This document shows, in pieces, positions 25,953-35,197 of a stretch of 64,000 nucleotides of DNA (positions within the stretch are counted from its first letter, which is position 1; each line of letters begins with the position of its first letter). The notes under the pieces were generated by a model that made no database searches, was not told the origin of the DNA, and saw only the letters and a program-made list of their open reading frames with translations. The DNA comes from DSSM01 sp964484125 (GTDB lineage: Bacteria; Bacteroidota; Ignavibacteria; Tepidaquicellales; Tepidaquicellaceae). Location: the NCBI GenBank assembly GCA_964484125.1, contig CAZAEK010000010.1:1-64000 (forward strand). Direction: 5' to 3'. The translations under genes were made by a program, and so were the position numbers.

Positions 25953-28763
25953 ATGAGCAAAAAAGAAAATCAGATTTCTGAAGATAAACTTTTATCGGAA
26001 ATAATTCAATCCGGTGACAATTTAGGGGAATTGCTTTATTATGTTATTAACGAAGATGAAAATATTGTTTTTATCAAGGACGAAGAATTCAGATATATTG
26101 TAGTGAATAAAAAACTTCTTGAATTCTTCGGAAAAGAAAAAAGCGATGTATTGTATAAAACAGATTATGATTTTATGGATAAGGAAAGTGCTGCGAATTG
26201 CAGAAATTCAGATTTAATAGTTTTGAAGTCAGGACAACCATATATCGTTGAAGAAAAAGTGAATAACTCAACTTTTATAGCAAAGAAATTCCCTGTAAAA
26301 TTTAAAAACGGTAAAACCGGAATAGGTGCAATAATACGCGAAATATCTGATATAAAAAAATATAACGAAATAATAAAAGAAAGAACCGAACTGCTAAAAG
26401 CTACAAGTACTATGGCAAAGGTCGGTGGATGGGAATTTGATGTTAAAACCAAAAAAGTTGACTGGACAGAAGAAACATTCGCAATTCATGAAGTGGACTT
26501 CGATGTACCTCCTTCTTTTGAAGATGCTGTAAATTATTACCCTCCAGATGACAGGAAAAAACTAATATCTGCACTTGATAATTCAATTAAATCCGGTAAT
26601 CCATTTGATCTTGAATTTCGGTTTATTACTGCAAAAGGTAATAATATATGGGTCAGATCTATTTGCAAACCTGTTATTATTAATGGCGAAGTTGTTAAAC
26701 TCAGGGGTACATTCCAGGACATAACCGACAGAAAAATTCCTGAAATTACACAGAGAATTCAGTTCAATATTGCAAATGCAGTTGTAAAAGTAAAGAGTAT
26801 AAATGAATTTTATGAAATTGTAAGAAACGAACTTTCCGCTTTATTTGATACTACAAATTTTCTAGTTGCTTTTTATAACGATAAAACGGATATGCTATAT
26901 TCTCCGTTTAGAAGGGACGAAAAGGATAACATAATCGAATGGTCGGCAGATAAATCTTTAACCGGTTATGTGGTAAAAGAAAAGAAATCTCTGTTGCTTT
27001 ATAAAAAAGATATTGCAGAGCTTGCAGAAGCTGGAAAGATAAAATTGCTTGGTGAAAGATCTGAAGTATGGATTGGAGTACCGCTGATAATCGGAGGTAA
27101 ATCTGAAGGCGCTATAGTTGTTCAGAACTATGAAAATCCAAAAGCACTTGATAAACATAGTCTGGAAGTTCTCGAAATGATAGCAAATCAAATCAGTATA
27201 TACATTGAGAAAAAAAGGTCAGATGAAATAACTTTAAAATTACAGAAAGGAATAGAGCGAAATCCAATCGGTGTTGTAATAACAGATTACGACGGGAATA
27301 TTGAATATGTAAACCCTCAATTCTCAATAACTACCGGCTATACTTCAGATGAAGTAATCGGAAAGAATCCTAATATATTAAAATCAGGAGAACACAATAA
27401 TGAATTTTATACTACACTTTGGGATACAATTAAATCAGGAAAAGACTGGCATGGTGAATTCCATAATAAAAAGAAAAGCGGAGAACTTTACTGGGAAAAT
27501 GCTGTTATTTCACCTATCGTAAATGAAGATGGAAAAATAACTCACTTTATAGCCATAAAGGAAGATATAACAGAAAAGAAAAAGATGATTGAGGAATTAG
27601 TATATGCAAAAGAAAAAGCTGAAGAAATAAATAGGATAAAATCTGTTTTCTTCGCCAATATGAGCCACGAACTAAGAACCCCCTTGAATGGAATTCTTGG
27701 TTTTTCTGAACTATTGCAGGAAGAACTTTCCTCAAATCCTGAATTGAAAGAGATGGCAGAAACAATAAATAAAAGCGGTAACAGATTACTTGAAACTCTT
27801 AATCTTATTCTGAACTTATCAAAACTTGAGGCAGAAATGATAGAGTTAAACCTTAAAAGAATAAATATAGTACCTTCAATTTATGAAACGGTCAGGTTAT
27901 ATTCCCAGATTGCACAAAAAAGAGATCTGGAACTTAAATTTGTCACTTCATCTGATAAAATTGAATGTTTATTAGACGAAAATTTGCTAAACAGTATTTC
28001 AAACAATCTTATTAATAATGCCTTAAAATATACAAAAGAAGGCTCGGTTACAGTCGAACTTAAAAGTGATAAAGATTTTGCTGTAATAAAAATCTCTGAT
28101 ACAGGAATCGGAATTCCTAAAGATAAACAAAGTCAGATATGGGAAGCATTCAGACAGGTTAGTGAGGGAATTAACAGAAGTTTCGAAGGTACAGGTTTAG
28201 GATTAACTATTACAAAAAAATATGTTGAGCTGATGAGAGGTGAAATAAGTCTTGAAAGCGAAGATAATAATGGTTCAACGTTTATTATAAAATTTCCTTT
28301 GCTTAAATCATCTGTTGCGGAAAAAGAACCTGTAAATAAAAATGAAAATACATTAATAAATAATGATACAACCCAAGGTTACGCCTCAAAAACAAATATA
28401 TTATTTGTTGATGATGACAGAGATGCAAGAAATCTTGTAAGAGCATTTATTTCAAAATCTTATAACATAGATTTTGCCGAAAGCTCTGATGAAGCGATTT
28501 CAAAAGTAAAAGTGAAAAAATACGATATTATTTTGATGGATATAAATTTAAGAAAAGGGGTAGATGGTATTGAAGTAATGAAAGATATAAGAAAAATCAG
28601 TGAATACAAAAATGCACAGTTTATAGCAGTTACGGCTTTTGCAATGAATAATGACAAAGAAGAATTTCTTGAACAGGGATTTGATGATTATCTTGCTAAA
28701 CCATTCAGGAAAGACCAGTTAATTGAAATAATTTCAAAAGCAGAAACGAAATTGCATTTATAA
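25953..28763 (+). CDS. Hybrid sensor histidine kinase (PAS-PAS-GAF-PAS-HisKA-HATPase-REC)
   Basis: A 936-residue cytoplasmic signalling protein with no membrane segments. In order: a PAS domain (about 30-135), a second PAS/PAC (about 150-262, 'GGWEFDVKTKKVDWTEE'), a GAF domain (about 275-425), a third PAS/PAC (about 430-545, 'FYTTLWDTIKSGKDWHGEF'), HisKA with 'FANMSHELRTPLNG' (H572), HATPase with 'NNALKY', 'DTGIGI' and 'GTGLGL', and a C-terminal receiver (about 815-936) with D863 in 'ILMDINL'. The receiver implies an internal phosphorelay to an unlinked histidine phosphotransfer protein or regulator. The signal may be redox, light or a small ligand; no cofactor residues are obvious. Confidence 0.94.
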   Translation: MSKKENQISEDKLLSEIIQSGDNLGELLYYVINEDENIVFIKDEEFRYIVVNKKLLEFFGKEKSDVLYKTDYDFMDKESAANCRNSDLIVLKSGQPYIVEEKVNNSTFIAKKFPVKFKNGKTGIGAIIREISDIKKYNEIIKERTELLKATSTMAKVGGWEFDVKTKKVDWTEETFAIHEVDFDVPPSFEDAVNYYPPDDRKKLISALDNSIKSGNPFDLEFRFITAKGNNIWVRSICKPVIINGEVVKLRGTFQDITDRKIPEITQRIQFNIANAVVKVKSINEFYEIVRNELSALFDTTNFLVAFYNDKTDMLYSPFRRDEKDNIIEWSADKSLTGYVVKEKKSLLLYKKDIAELAEAGKIKLLGERSEVWIGVPLIIGGKSEGAIVVQNYENPKALDKHSLEVLEMIANQISIYIEKKRSDEITLKLQKGIERNPIGVVITDYDGNIEYVNPQFSITTGYTSDEVIGKNPNILKSGEHNNEFYTTLWDTIKSGKDWHGEFHNKKKSGELYWENAVISPIVNEDGKITHFIAIKEDITEKKKMIEELVYAKEKAEEINRIKSVFFANMSHELRTPLNGILGFSELLQEELSSNPELKEMAETINKSGNRLLETLNLILNLSKLEAEMIELNLKRINIVPSIYETVRLYSQIAQKRDLELKFVTSSDKIECLLDENLLNSISNNLINNALKYTKEGSVTVELKSDKDFAVIKISDTGIGIPKDKQSQIWEAFRQVSEGINRSFEGTGLGLTITKKYVELMRGEISLESEDNNGSTFIIKFPLLKSSVAEKEPVNKNENTLINNDTTQGYASKTNILFVDDDRDARNLVRAFISKSYNIDFAESSDEAISKVKVKKYDIILMDINLRKGVDGIEVMKDIRKISEYKNAQFIAVTAFAMNNDKEEFLEQGFDDYLAKPFRKDQLIEIISKAETKLHL

Positions 28764-28822
28764 TCAATAAGCATATTATTAACTTGTATAATTCATAAAT
28801 TAATAATACCGGAGAAATTATT

Positions 28823-30334
28823 ATGGCAGAAAAGTATAAAAACTTTATTAACGGAGTCTGGAAAGAACCCGATGGCGGAAAATATAATGAAAACAGAAAT
28901 CCCGCAAATAATGATGATTTGATAGGATTATTTCCTACATCTACAGAAAACGATGTAAACGAAGCAGTTGCAGCCGCGAAAGCAGCATTTGATAAATGGA
29001 GATTAGTCCCTGCTCCCAAAAGAGGCGATGTATTAAAAGTAGTAGGCGATATAATGCTTAAAAGAAAAGATGAAATAGCATTTGAAATGACGCGCGAAAT
29101 GGGTAAAGTATTTGCCGAAACAAAAGGAGATACACAGGAAGGAATTGATACTGCATATTATGCCGCTTCAGAAGGCAGAAGGTTATTTGGAATAAATACT
29201 CCGAGTGAATTGCCTGATAAAATGAATTTAAGTTTCAGAGTTCCGATTGGTGTTGCAGGAATAATAACACCATGGAATTTTCCGATGGCAATTCCTACAT
29301 GGAAAATATTTCCCGCACTTGTAACAGGTAATACTGTGGTGTTCAAGCCCGCTGAATTAACACCGAAAACGGCAACAACACTTGTTGAAATAATAGATGA
29401 GGCAATGAAAAGTGTTCTTGGTAAAGATTATATTCCCGGCGTTATAAATCTTGTTCACGGAAAAGGAAGAACTGTTGGCGAAGCATTTCTTGCCCATCCC
29501 GATATAAATTTAATTTCGTTTACCGGCTCAACAGAAGTTGGAAAACGTATTAACGAAGCAGGCGGAAAAATGCTGAAAAGAATTTCTCTTGAACTTGGTG
29601 GAAAGAATGCACAAATCGTAATGCCCGATGCGGATTTTGACCTCGCAATTGATGCAGTGCTATGGGGAGCTTTCGGTACAACAGGTCAGAGATGTACAGC
29701 AACTTCAAGATTAATATTGCATAAAGATATTCACGATGAGTTTGTTGATAAATTGCTGGCAAGAGTAAAGAAACTTAAGCTCGGATATGGAAACGATAAT
29801 GGCGTTGATGTAGGTCCTTGTGTAAGCGAAGCACAACGCAATACTGTTGATAGTTATGTGAAAATCGGTTTGGAAGAAGATAAGGCAACACTCGTAGCAG
29901 GAGGAAAAATCGCATCAGGTCCGGGACTTGAAAAGGGATGGTTTTACGAGCCGACAATATTTATTAATGTAAAGCCGGAACACAGAATCGCAAAAGAAGA
30001 AATATTCGGTCCTGTTCTTGCTGTTATTAAATGTGAAGATTTAGATGATTCAATAAGAATTCTTAATAACACCGAATATGGATTATCATCGAGTATATTT
30101 ACAAAGAATGTAAACGATGCATTTAAAGCAGTCAGGGATATTCAGGCAGGAATCACTTACATTAACGGTGCAACAATCGGAGCTGAAGCACACATGCCAT
30201 TTGGCGGAGTAAAAGGAACAGGTAACGGTCATAGAGAAGGTGGATGGACTGTATATGAATTCTATACAGAATGGAAAGCTGTATATATTGATTACTCCGG
30301 AAAATTGCAAAGAGCACAGATTGATAACTATTGA
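28823..30334 (+). CDS. NAD(P)-dependent aldehyde dehydrogenase
   Basis: A 503-residue aldehyde dehydrogenase of normal length. 'PWNFPMAIPTWKIFPALVTGN' is the cofactor-binding region, E257 in 'LELGGKNAQIVMPDAD' is the general base, and C291 in 'GTTGQRCTATS' is the catalytic nucleophile. The late motif 'EEIFGPVLAV' and C-terminal 'MPFGGVKGTGNGHREGG' fit the branch that includes 2-oxoglutarate semialdehyde and related semialdehyde dehydrogenases, but the substrate is not certain. The leader has GGAG 8 bases before the ATG, inside the loop of a 7-bp AT-only inverted repeat. The next gene begins 13 bases after the stop. Confidence 0.93.
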   Translation: MAEKYKNFINGVWKEPDGGKYNENRNPANNDDLIGLFPTSTENDVNEAVAAAKAAFDKWRLVPAPKRGDVLKVVGDIMLKRKDEIAFEMTREMGKVFAETKGDTQEGIDTAYYAASEGRRLFGINTPSELPDKMNLSFRVPIGVAGIITPWNFPMAIPTWKIFPALVTGNTVVFKPAELTPKTATTLVEIIDEAMKSVLGKDYIPGVINLVHGKGRTVGEAFLAHPDINLISFTGSTEVGKRINEAGGKMLKRISLELGGKNAQIVMPDADFDLAIDAVLWGAFGTTGQRCTATSRLILHKDIHDEFVDKLLARVKKLKLGYGNDNGVDVGPCVSEAQRNTVDSYVKIGLEEDKATLVAGGKIASGPGLEKGWFYEPTIFINVKPEHRIAKEEIFGPVLAVIKCEDLDDSIRILNNTEYGLSSSIFTKNVNDAFKAVRDIQAGITYINGATIGAEAHMPFGGVKGTGNGHREGGWTVYEFYTEWKAVYIDYSGKLQRAQIDNY

Positions 30335-30347
30335 TAAATAAAAGAAT

Positions 30348-30761
30348 ATGAAAAAAATAATATTTTTGATGCTTTTACTTCTGTTTAATTCATGTTCAGA
30401 TGAAGAACGCTCTCTTTTAATGAAAGAGTTAAAAGATTGTAACAGGGTAAAGATTTATTTTTACAAAGAAGGAACAAGCACTCCGGGCGGAGAAGATATG
30501 ATATTCACGATAGACAATAAAGATACGATACAAATGTTTCTCGACGGAATATCTGATGAATCAACTCCAAAGATGAAATGCGGTTACAGCGGAGCTATTG
30601 AATTTTTCCGCGGAGGTAAAAGTGTCAAAAATATGGAATTCAATCTTATGCCGGAATGCAGGCATATTGTATTTACCGCAAAGCAAAATTATTTCTCGAA
30701 ACGGCTGACTGATAAAGGTTTAATATTATTAAATTCCTATAAAGACAAAATTCCTAAATGA
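30348..30761 (+). CDS. Small lipoprotein, function unknown
   Basis: A 137-residue protein with a short hydrophobic leader and lipobox 'LLFNSCSDEE', so it is probably a lipid-anchored periplasmic or outer-membrane protein. Two more cysteines ('MKCGY', 'PECRH') could pair. The alternating strand pattern suggests a small beta-rich domain. I do not recognise the family. Its stop overlaps the start of the next gene by 4 bases (ATGA), tying it to the TPR gene. Confidence 0.7.
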   Translation: MKKIIFLMLLLLFNSCSDEERSLLMKELKDCNRVKIYFYKEGTSTPGGEDMIFTIDNKDTIQMFLDGISDESTPKMKCGYSGAIEFFRGGKSVKNMEFNLMPECRHIVFTAKQNYFSKRLTDKGLILLNSYKDKIPK

Positions 30762-31600
30762 AAAAAATAATTTTTATTTTTGTTTTTTTAATCTTTTGCT
30801 TCTTCAATGCCTTTTCACAGGAAGCGGAAGAAATTTATGATAAAGGTTATGAAGCAATGGTGAAGAAAGACTGGAAAACTGCAGCTAATTATTATGAAGA
30901 ATATATAAGATTAAAACCTGAGAGTCCACGGGGCTACGTCTCTTTGGGGGCTGCAATGCTTGAGTTAAAACAAAATGAAACTGCATTCAAATTATTTAAC
31001 AAGGCAATTGAAGTTGACCCTACTTTTGCAAAAGCTTATTCGAGTCGGGGAGCTGTTTATTTGATCTTTGGAGAAAAGGAGAAAGCAGAAGCGGATTTAA
31101 TGAAATCAATAATGCTTGATAGTACAGACGCATCTGCATGGTCAACTCTTGCAGTTCTCTATATAGTAAACAAAGACGAAGAAAAAGGTCTTGAATGTTA
31201 CAATACTGCATTGCGTCAAAACCCCAAAGCAATTGATGTTTACTGGAATCGCGGAGCATATTATCTTACACGCGATAAATATGACCTCGCATTACTTGAT
31301 GTTGAAAAAGCAATGGAAATTTTACCCAACTCGGCAAAAAATTATTATTTCAGAGGGACGATTTACAAATACCAAAACAGATTGGAAGATGCCCTGAAAG
31401 ATTTTAATAAAGCGGTTGAACTTGATCCTGATGATGCTGAATGTTTTCTTAGAAGAGGTATTTTGCTCTCTAAAATGGGTGAATATTCAAAGGCACTTGA
31501 AGATTTTGAAAAATCTTATAAGATGAATCCTGATCTCAAAGATCAAACTATTGATTACTACAAAGAGACACTTGAAAAATGGGAGAAAAGCAAAAAATAA
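30758..31600 (+). CDS. Exported tetratricopeptide repeat protein
   Basis: A 280-residue protein with a signal peptide (about 1-21, 'FNAFSQ') and about seven TPR units over the rest. Examples are 'GYEAMVKKDWKTAANYYEEYIRLKP', with the repeat period of 34 residues, and 'EDALKDFNKAVELDPDDAE'. It is a protein-interaction scaffold, likely periplasmic. It overlaps the lipoprotein genes on both sides (4 bases upstream, 22 bases downstream), which suggests the three products work in one envelope complex; that is an inference. Confidence 0.88.
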   Translation: MKKIIFIFVFLIFCFFNAFSQEAEEIYDKGYEAMVKKDWKTAANYYEEYIRLKPESPRGYVSLGAAMLELKQNETAFKLFNKAIEVDPTFAKAYSSRGAVYLIFGEKEKAEADLMKSIMLDSTDASAWSTLAVLYIVNKDEEKGLECYNTALRQNPKAIDVYWNRGAYYLTRDKYDLALLDVEKAMEILPNSAKNYYFRGTIYKYQNRLEDALKDFNKAVELDPDDAECFLRRGILLSKMGEYSKALEDFEKSYKMNPDLKDQTIDYYKETLEKWEKSKK

Positions 31601-32031
31601 TATTGTTGGTAATTTTATCTCTGTTGTTTATTTCAGGATGCGGATATAAAAAGCAAAAGCAGGATATTGTTATTGAAAAACCTTTAAGCAAAAAAATTAC
31701 AACTCCCGCTGATAAAAATGGGTTATTTAACGAATCCGGTAATACTGTTATTAAAGATTCAGAAGCAAAAAATTACATAGGGGAGTCTGTAACAGTTTCA
31801 GGAAAAATCGTCGCAGTTGTAAAAAGACCAAAAGTGAATTATCTGAATTTTGGAAATAATTATCCGAATCAGACATTCACGGCGGTTATTTTCCCTGATG
31901 ATGCAGATGAATTCGGAGATCTCAATGAATTCAGAGGAAAAGAAGTAGAAGTATCAGGAGTAATCTCATTATATAAAGGAAAACCTCAGATAATATTAAC
32001 GTCCCAAAAACAAATTAAAATTATTGACTGA
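31579..32031 (+). CDS. OB-fold lipoprotein
   Basis: A 150-residue protein with a lipoprotein signal ('LLFISGCGYKK'). Its C-terminal 90 residues form an OB-fold like that of tRNA_anti-type nucleic-acid-binding domains: 'YIGESVTVSGKIVAV', 'LNFGNNYPNQTFTAVIF' and 'FRGKEVEVSGVISLYKGKPQIIL'. A similar lone domain occurs in exported proteins of unknown role, so nucleic-acid binding should not be assumed. It overlaps the TPR gene by 22 bases and the era gene by 8, placing it in a continuous translational chain. Confidence 0.8.
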   Translation: MGEKQKIILLVILSLLFISGCGYKKQKQDIVIEKPLSKKITTPADKNGLFNESGNTVIKDSEAKNYIGESVTVSGKIVAVVKRPKVNYLNFGNNYPNQTFTAVIFPDDADEFGDLNEFRGKEVEVSGVISLYKGKPQIILTSQKQIKIID

Positions 32032-32950
32032 TAACACAAACACTTCAGGAATATCAGGTGAAAAAAAAGCCGGCTTTGTTACAATAGTTGGTAAGCCAAA
32101 CGCAGGTAAATCTACCCTGATGAATGCATTGCTTAATTATGATTTATCTATAGTAACCAGAAAAGTTCAGACTACAAGAAACAGAATTATGGGAGTGTTA
32201 ACAGAAAATAACTACCAGATTGTATTCAACGATACGCCCGGACTGCTTGACCCTAAGTATGAATTGCAGATTTTCATGTTGTCTGAAATAAAATCATCTT
32301 TTGAAGAGGCAGATATTGTTATGAATATCATTGATGTAAATTCTTTTTCGGTGGAAGAGCAAATCAAATTTGACAAGGATTACATGGAGGAACTCTCTGG
32401 TAAAAAGCGGATAATAGTTCTTAATAAAATAGATTCAACAACTCAGGATAAAGTAATTGACGCAATAGGAATATTAAACAAAGAATGCGGATATGAAACA
32501 ATAATACCTGTATCTGCACTTGAGAGGTACAACATAGAAGAACTAAAAAAAATAATAGTTGAAAATCTTCCGGTGGGTGAATTTTTTTACAGCGAAGACA
32601 CAATCACCGATAGAAATGAAAGATTTTTCGTTGCAGAAATTATCAGAAAAAATGTTTTAAAATATTATTCTGAAGAAATTCCCTATAGCGTATTTGTTGA
32701 CGTTGAAGAATTTAAGGAAAGAGAAGCCAGAAAGGATTACATCGGTGCGAGTATAGTTGTCGAAAGGGAATCACAGAAAATAATTCTTATTGGTAAAAAA
32801 GGTGAAAGTCTTAAAAAACTCGGAGCTATTTCAAGAAAAGAAATCGAAAACTTTCTCGGAAGGGAAATTTATCTAAATCTTTTTGTCAAAGTAAGAAAAG
32901 ACTGGCGAAAAGATAAAAACTTTCTACGTAATAATTTCCGGAAAATATAA
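32024..32950 (+). CDS. era: GTPase Era
   Basis: A 308-residue Era GTPase that binds 16S rRNA and helps small-subunit maturation. The G domain shows G1 'GKPNAGKSTL', G3 'DTPGL' and G4 'NKID'. The KH domain near the C-terminus has 'LIGKKGESLKKLGAISRKEIENFLG'. The start is a TTG at 32024 that overlaps the previous gene's stop by 8 bases. No ATG gives an intact G1 motif, so the TTG is well supported. It ends 8 bases before a convergent gene. Confidence 0.97.
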   Translation: MTDNTNTSGISGEKKAGFVTIVGKPNAGKSTLMNALLNYDLSIVTRKVQTTRNRIMGVLTENNYQIVFNDTPGLLDPKYELQIFMLSEIKSSFEEADIVMNIIDVNSFSVEEQIKFDKDYMEELSGKKRIIVLNKIDSTTQDKVIDAIGILNKECGYETIIPVSALERYNIEELKKIIVENLPVGEFFYSEDTITDRNERFFVAEIIRKNVLKYYSEEIPYSVFVDVEEFKEREARKDYIGASIVVERESQKIILIGKKGESLKKLGAISRKEIENFLGREIYLNLFVKVRKDWRKDKNFLRNNFRKI

Positions 32951-32958
32951 TTATACAA

Positions 32959-34416
32959 TCAGGTATTTAATTCCATCTCCTGAACCTTTTGAATGAGCCA
33001 TTCCCTCAGAACAAGAGTTGTATTAGACTTAATTTTATTCAGAAAATAATCTATCTCTTTCTTATCGGGACTTAATCTTAATTTCAGCAAAAAGCTGTAA
33101 TAATCCAGAAATTCCTTTGAATATTTTCTTACAGGTAAAGCAATTTTCTTCGCATTATTTTTGATATAGTGCTTTTCACGGTCAATTTCCAGAAATGCTT
33201 CCTCAAATTCAGAAGTTTCATAATAAATTCTCAATTTAATTCTTGACGCATCAAGTACGTAAATATAATTTGTAGTCTTAAGTTTCTTCAGATTTTCAAG
33301 AGCTTTTGTAAAATCTTTTTTGAATAAATAAAGTCTTGCATAAGCCATAATTTCTTCATCATTTCTTATTTCCTCAGGTAACTCACTGGAATAATTTTTT
33401 ATAAAATTTTCAACCCATTTATATTTTTTTAATCTCAACCCGACTACAATATAATCACGGTAAGCTGTTGAAGGATAACGAACTGCTTTTAGCTCAGAAT
33501 ATAATCCGAGTTTTAATTTTAAATTATAGATTTTAAATATCTCTTTCAGATATTGTGCCTTTCCTGAATTTACTTTTTGTAAATATCTGGAAATCATGTA
33601 ACCGAACAAGTCCTGTTTTAAATTATCCGGAAAACTATCAAGGTTCCTATAAAAAATATCACTATACTTTTTATAAATTATATCGTCTTCAATATCCGCA
33701 AAACTTCTGTATAAATAATAAAATAAAATTATTAGCAGGTATTTTGAGTCTTTTCTTTTCTCAAGGTCATTTATAAATTGCTCTGTCTTAAGGTTATTTA
33801 TAAATTCAAAAGCTATGTGATTATTTATATCAATATTATATTTTTTTTCAGATTCAAGTTCGAGCATTATTTCAAAAAAAGTTTCAAGAAAGTGTGAGAT
33901 TAAATAATCTGAATAGAATCTGTAATTTTCAAAAGTTTTTTCGTAATTCAGATTTTCAAGATGAATAAATACGGAAAGAAAAATCATTTCCGCAAAGTTG
34001 GTAGATTTTCTGCCCTTATAATTAAAACGGAAATTATTTTTCTGAATCTCTTTGTTAAACTCATCATATAGTTTTCTTTCCTTTAAACCCCTTGTAAATA
34101 AAAGACTGTTGATTAACCCGTCTTTTTCAAGAGATTTTTGTACAATATATTTTCTTGCAAGCAGATTTATCTCGTTGAGCCTGTTTCGAAGGGTTTTGCT
34201 GTTGAATTTTTTACCGTTAAATGCTTTTGAATAAAAATCATCGTTGCTGATTTTATTTATTTTTTCTCTGTCGTTATCTAATGAATATATGGCTTTAAGA
34301 AGTGAAGCGTAATTTCTTGAGCCTGTTAAATATGGAGAAAGTATAAAATCAGAAAATTCTTTTTTCTCTGTATCACTGAATGTCGAAATTACCCTGAATA
34401 TTTTAAAATATCTCAT
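32959..34416 (-). CDS. Uncharacterised alpha-helical protein
   Basis: A 485-residue, lysine-rich, mostly helical cytoplasmic protein. I recognise no named domain. The N-terminal 100 residues ('FSDTEKKEFSDFILSPYLTGS' followed later by 'KTLRNRLNEINLLARKYIVQ') resemble, from memory, a group of uncharacterised Bacteroidota proteins with an 'F..SPY.N' motif followed by short helical repeats. The middle and C-terminal parts look like degenerate TPR-like helix pairs. It is divergent from the next gene and convergent with era, so it stands alone. Confidence 0.75.
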   Translation of the reverse strand: MRYFKIFRVISTFSDTEKKEFSDFILSPYLTGSRNYASLLKAIYSLDNDREKINKISNDDFYSKAFNGKKFNSKTLRNRLNEINLLARKYIVQKSLEKDGLINSLLFTRGLKERKLYDEFNKEIQKNNFRFNYKGRKSTNFAEMIFLSVFIHLENLNYEKTFENYRFYSDYLISHFLETFFEIMLELESEKKYNIDINNHIAFEFINNLKTEQFINDLEKRKDSKYLLIILFYYLYRSFADIEDDIIYKKYSDIFYRNLDSFPDNLKQDLFGYMISRYLQKVNSGKAQYLKEIFKIYNLKLKLGLYSELKAVRYPSTAYRDYIVVGLRLKKYKWVENFIKNYSSELPEEIRNDEEIMAYARLYLFKKDFTKALENLKKLKTTNYIYVLDASRIKLRIYYETSEFEEAFLEIDREKHYIKNNAKKIALPVRKYSKEFLDYYSFLLKLRLSPDKKEIDYFLNKIKSNTTLVLREWLIQKVQEMELNT

Positions 34417-34564
34417 ATAATTATTTTATAAATCACGGGGACAAAAGTATTAAAAATATTGCTAAATATATTAAAAAATGCAATATATTTCGGATTAAAC
34501 TGGGGACAAATGGCTTTTTGTTTCTTTGATAAAATTATTTTACATAAGTATTTTTAAACGAAAT

Positions 34565-35188
34565 ATGAATAGAAGTTTTAAACAAAATCTTACTTGCCCT
34601 GATAATTCAGAAAGATGTTATTTTATCAAACCATTTGAAATTATTTCATCTTATAATTCATTCATAAATACCTGGGATATTGTAAATAAAGCTTATAAAA
34701 AAACATCAAATGTTAGCGATGCAAAATTGATGCAGGCATTATCTGAATCTTCAGTTTTTGGTTTCATAAGTTATTCAAACTGGATATCTAAAAAAGCATT
34801 TATTAAAGCTAATACTATTAATCCGGTTTTAAAATATCATAATGTCATTAACGGAAATGGCTCTAACTCAGTTTCCCGGTATTTGTATAAACTTATACCG
34901 CTTTTTTCTGATATTAGCTGCAAATTTAACAGTAAACAATCAGAAGTTTTTTTTATAGAATCTTCACCGGAAAAAGACAATGAATTTAAAAAATATTTTA
35001 TTGATTTATTTGAAAAAAAAGCAGGCGATATTTCTTCTTTAGCTTTCTTTAAAGCAATTTACAGAAAATCAAAGTTCAGATTTATTTTTATTATTGACCA
35101 TAAAGACAACACAAAACCATTTATAAAAAATAATTCCGGGGATTTTAGAATATACTCTTCCTTTTTTAAAACTGTTAAAAATTATTAA
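34565..35188 (+). CDS. Uncharacterised protein
   Basis: A 207-residue open frame with no signal peptide and no family I recognise. The composition is rich in Lys, Phe, Ser and Asn. 'WDIVNKAYKKTSNVSDAKLMQALSES' looks helical; 'FIFIIDHKDNT' looks like a core strand. An upstream TTG at 34526 is in frame, but the ATG at 34565 ('MNRSFKQ') is more likely. It ends 9 bases before the first of two T9SS propeller genes and may share their transcript. The uninterrupted frame in AT-rich DNA supports a real gene, but I have no homology evidence. Confidence 0.5.
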   Translation: MNRSFKQNLTCPDNSERCYFIKPFEIISSYNSFINTWDIVNKAYKKTSNVSDAKLMQALSESSVFGFISYSNWISKKAFIKANTINPVLKYHNVINGNGSNSVSRYLYKLIPLFSDISCKFNSKQSEVFFIESSPEKDNEFKKYFIDLFEKKAGDISSLAFFKAIYRKSKFRFIFIIDHKDNTKPFIKNNSGDFRIYSSFFKTVKNY

Positions 35189-35197
35189 AATACAAAA

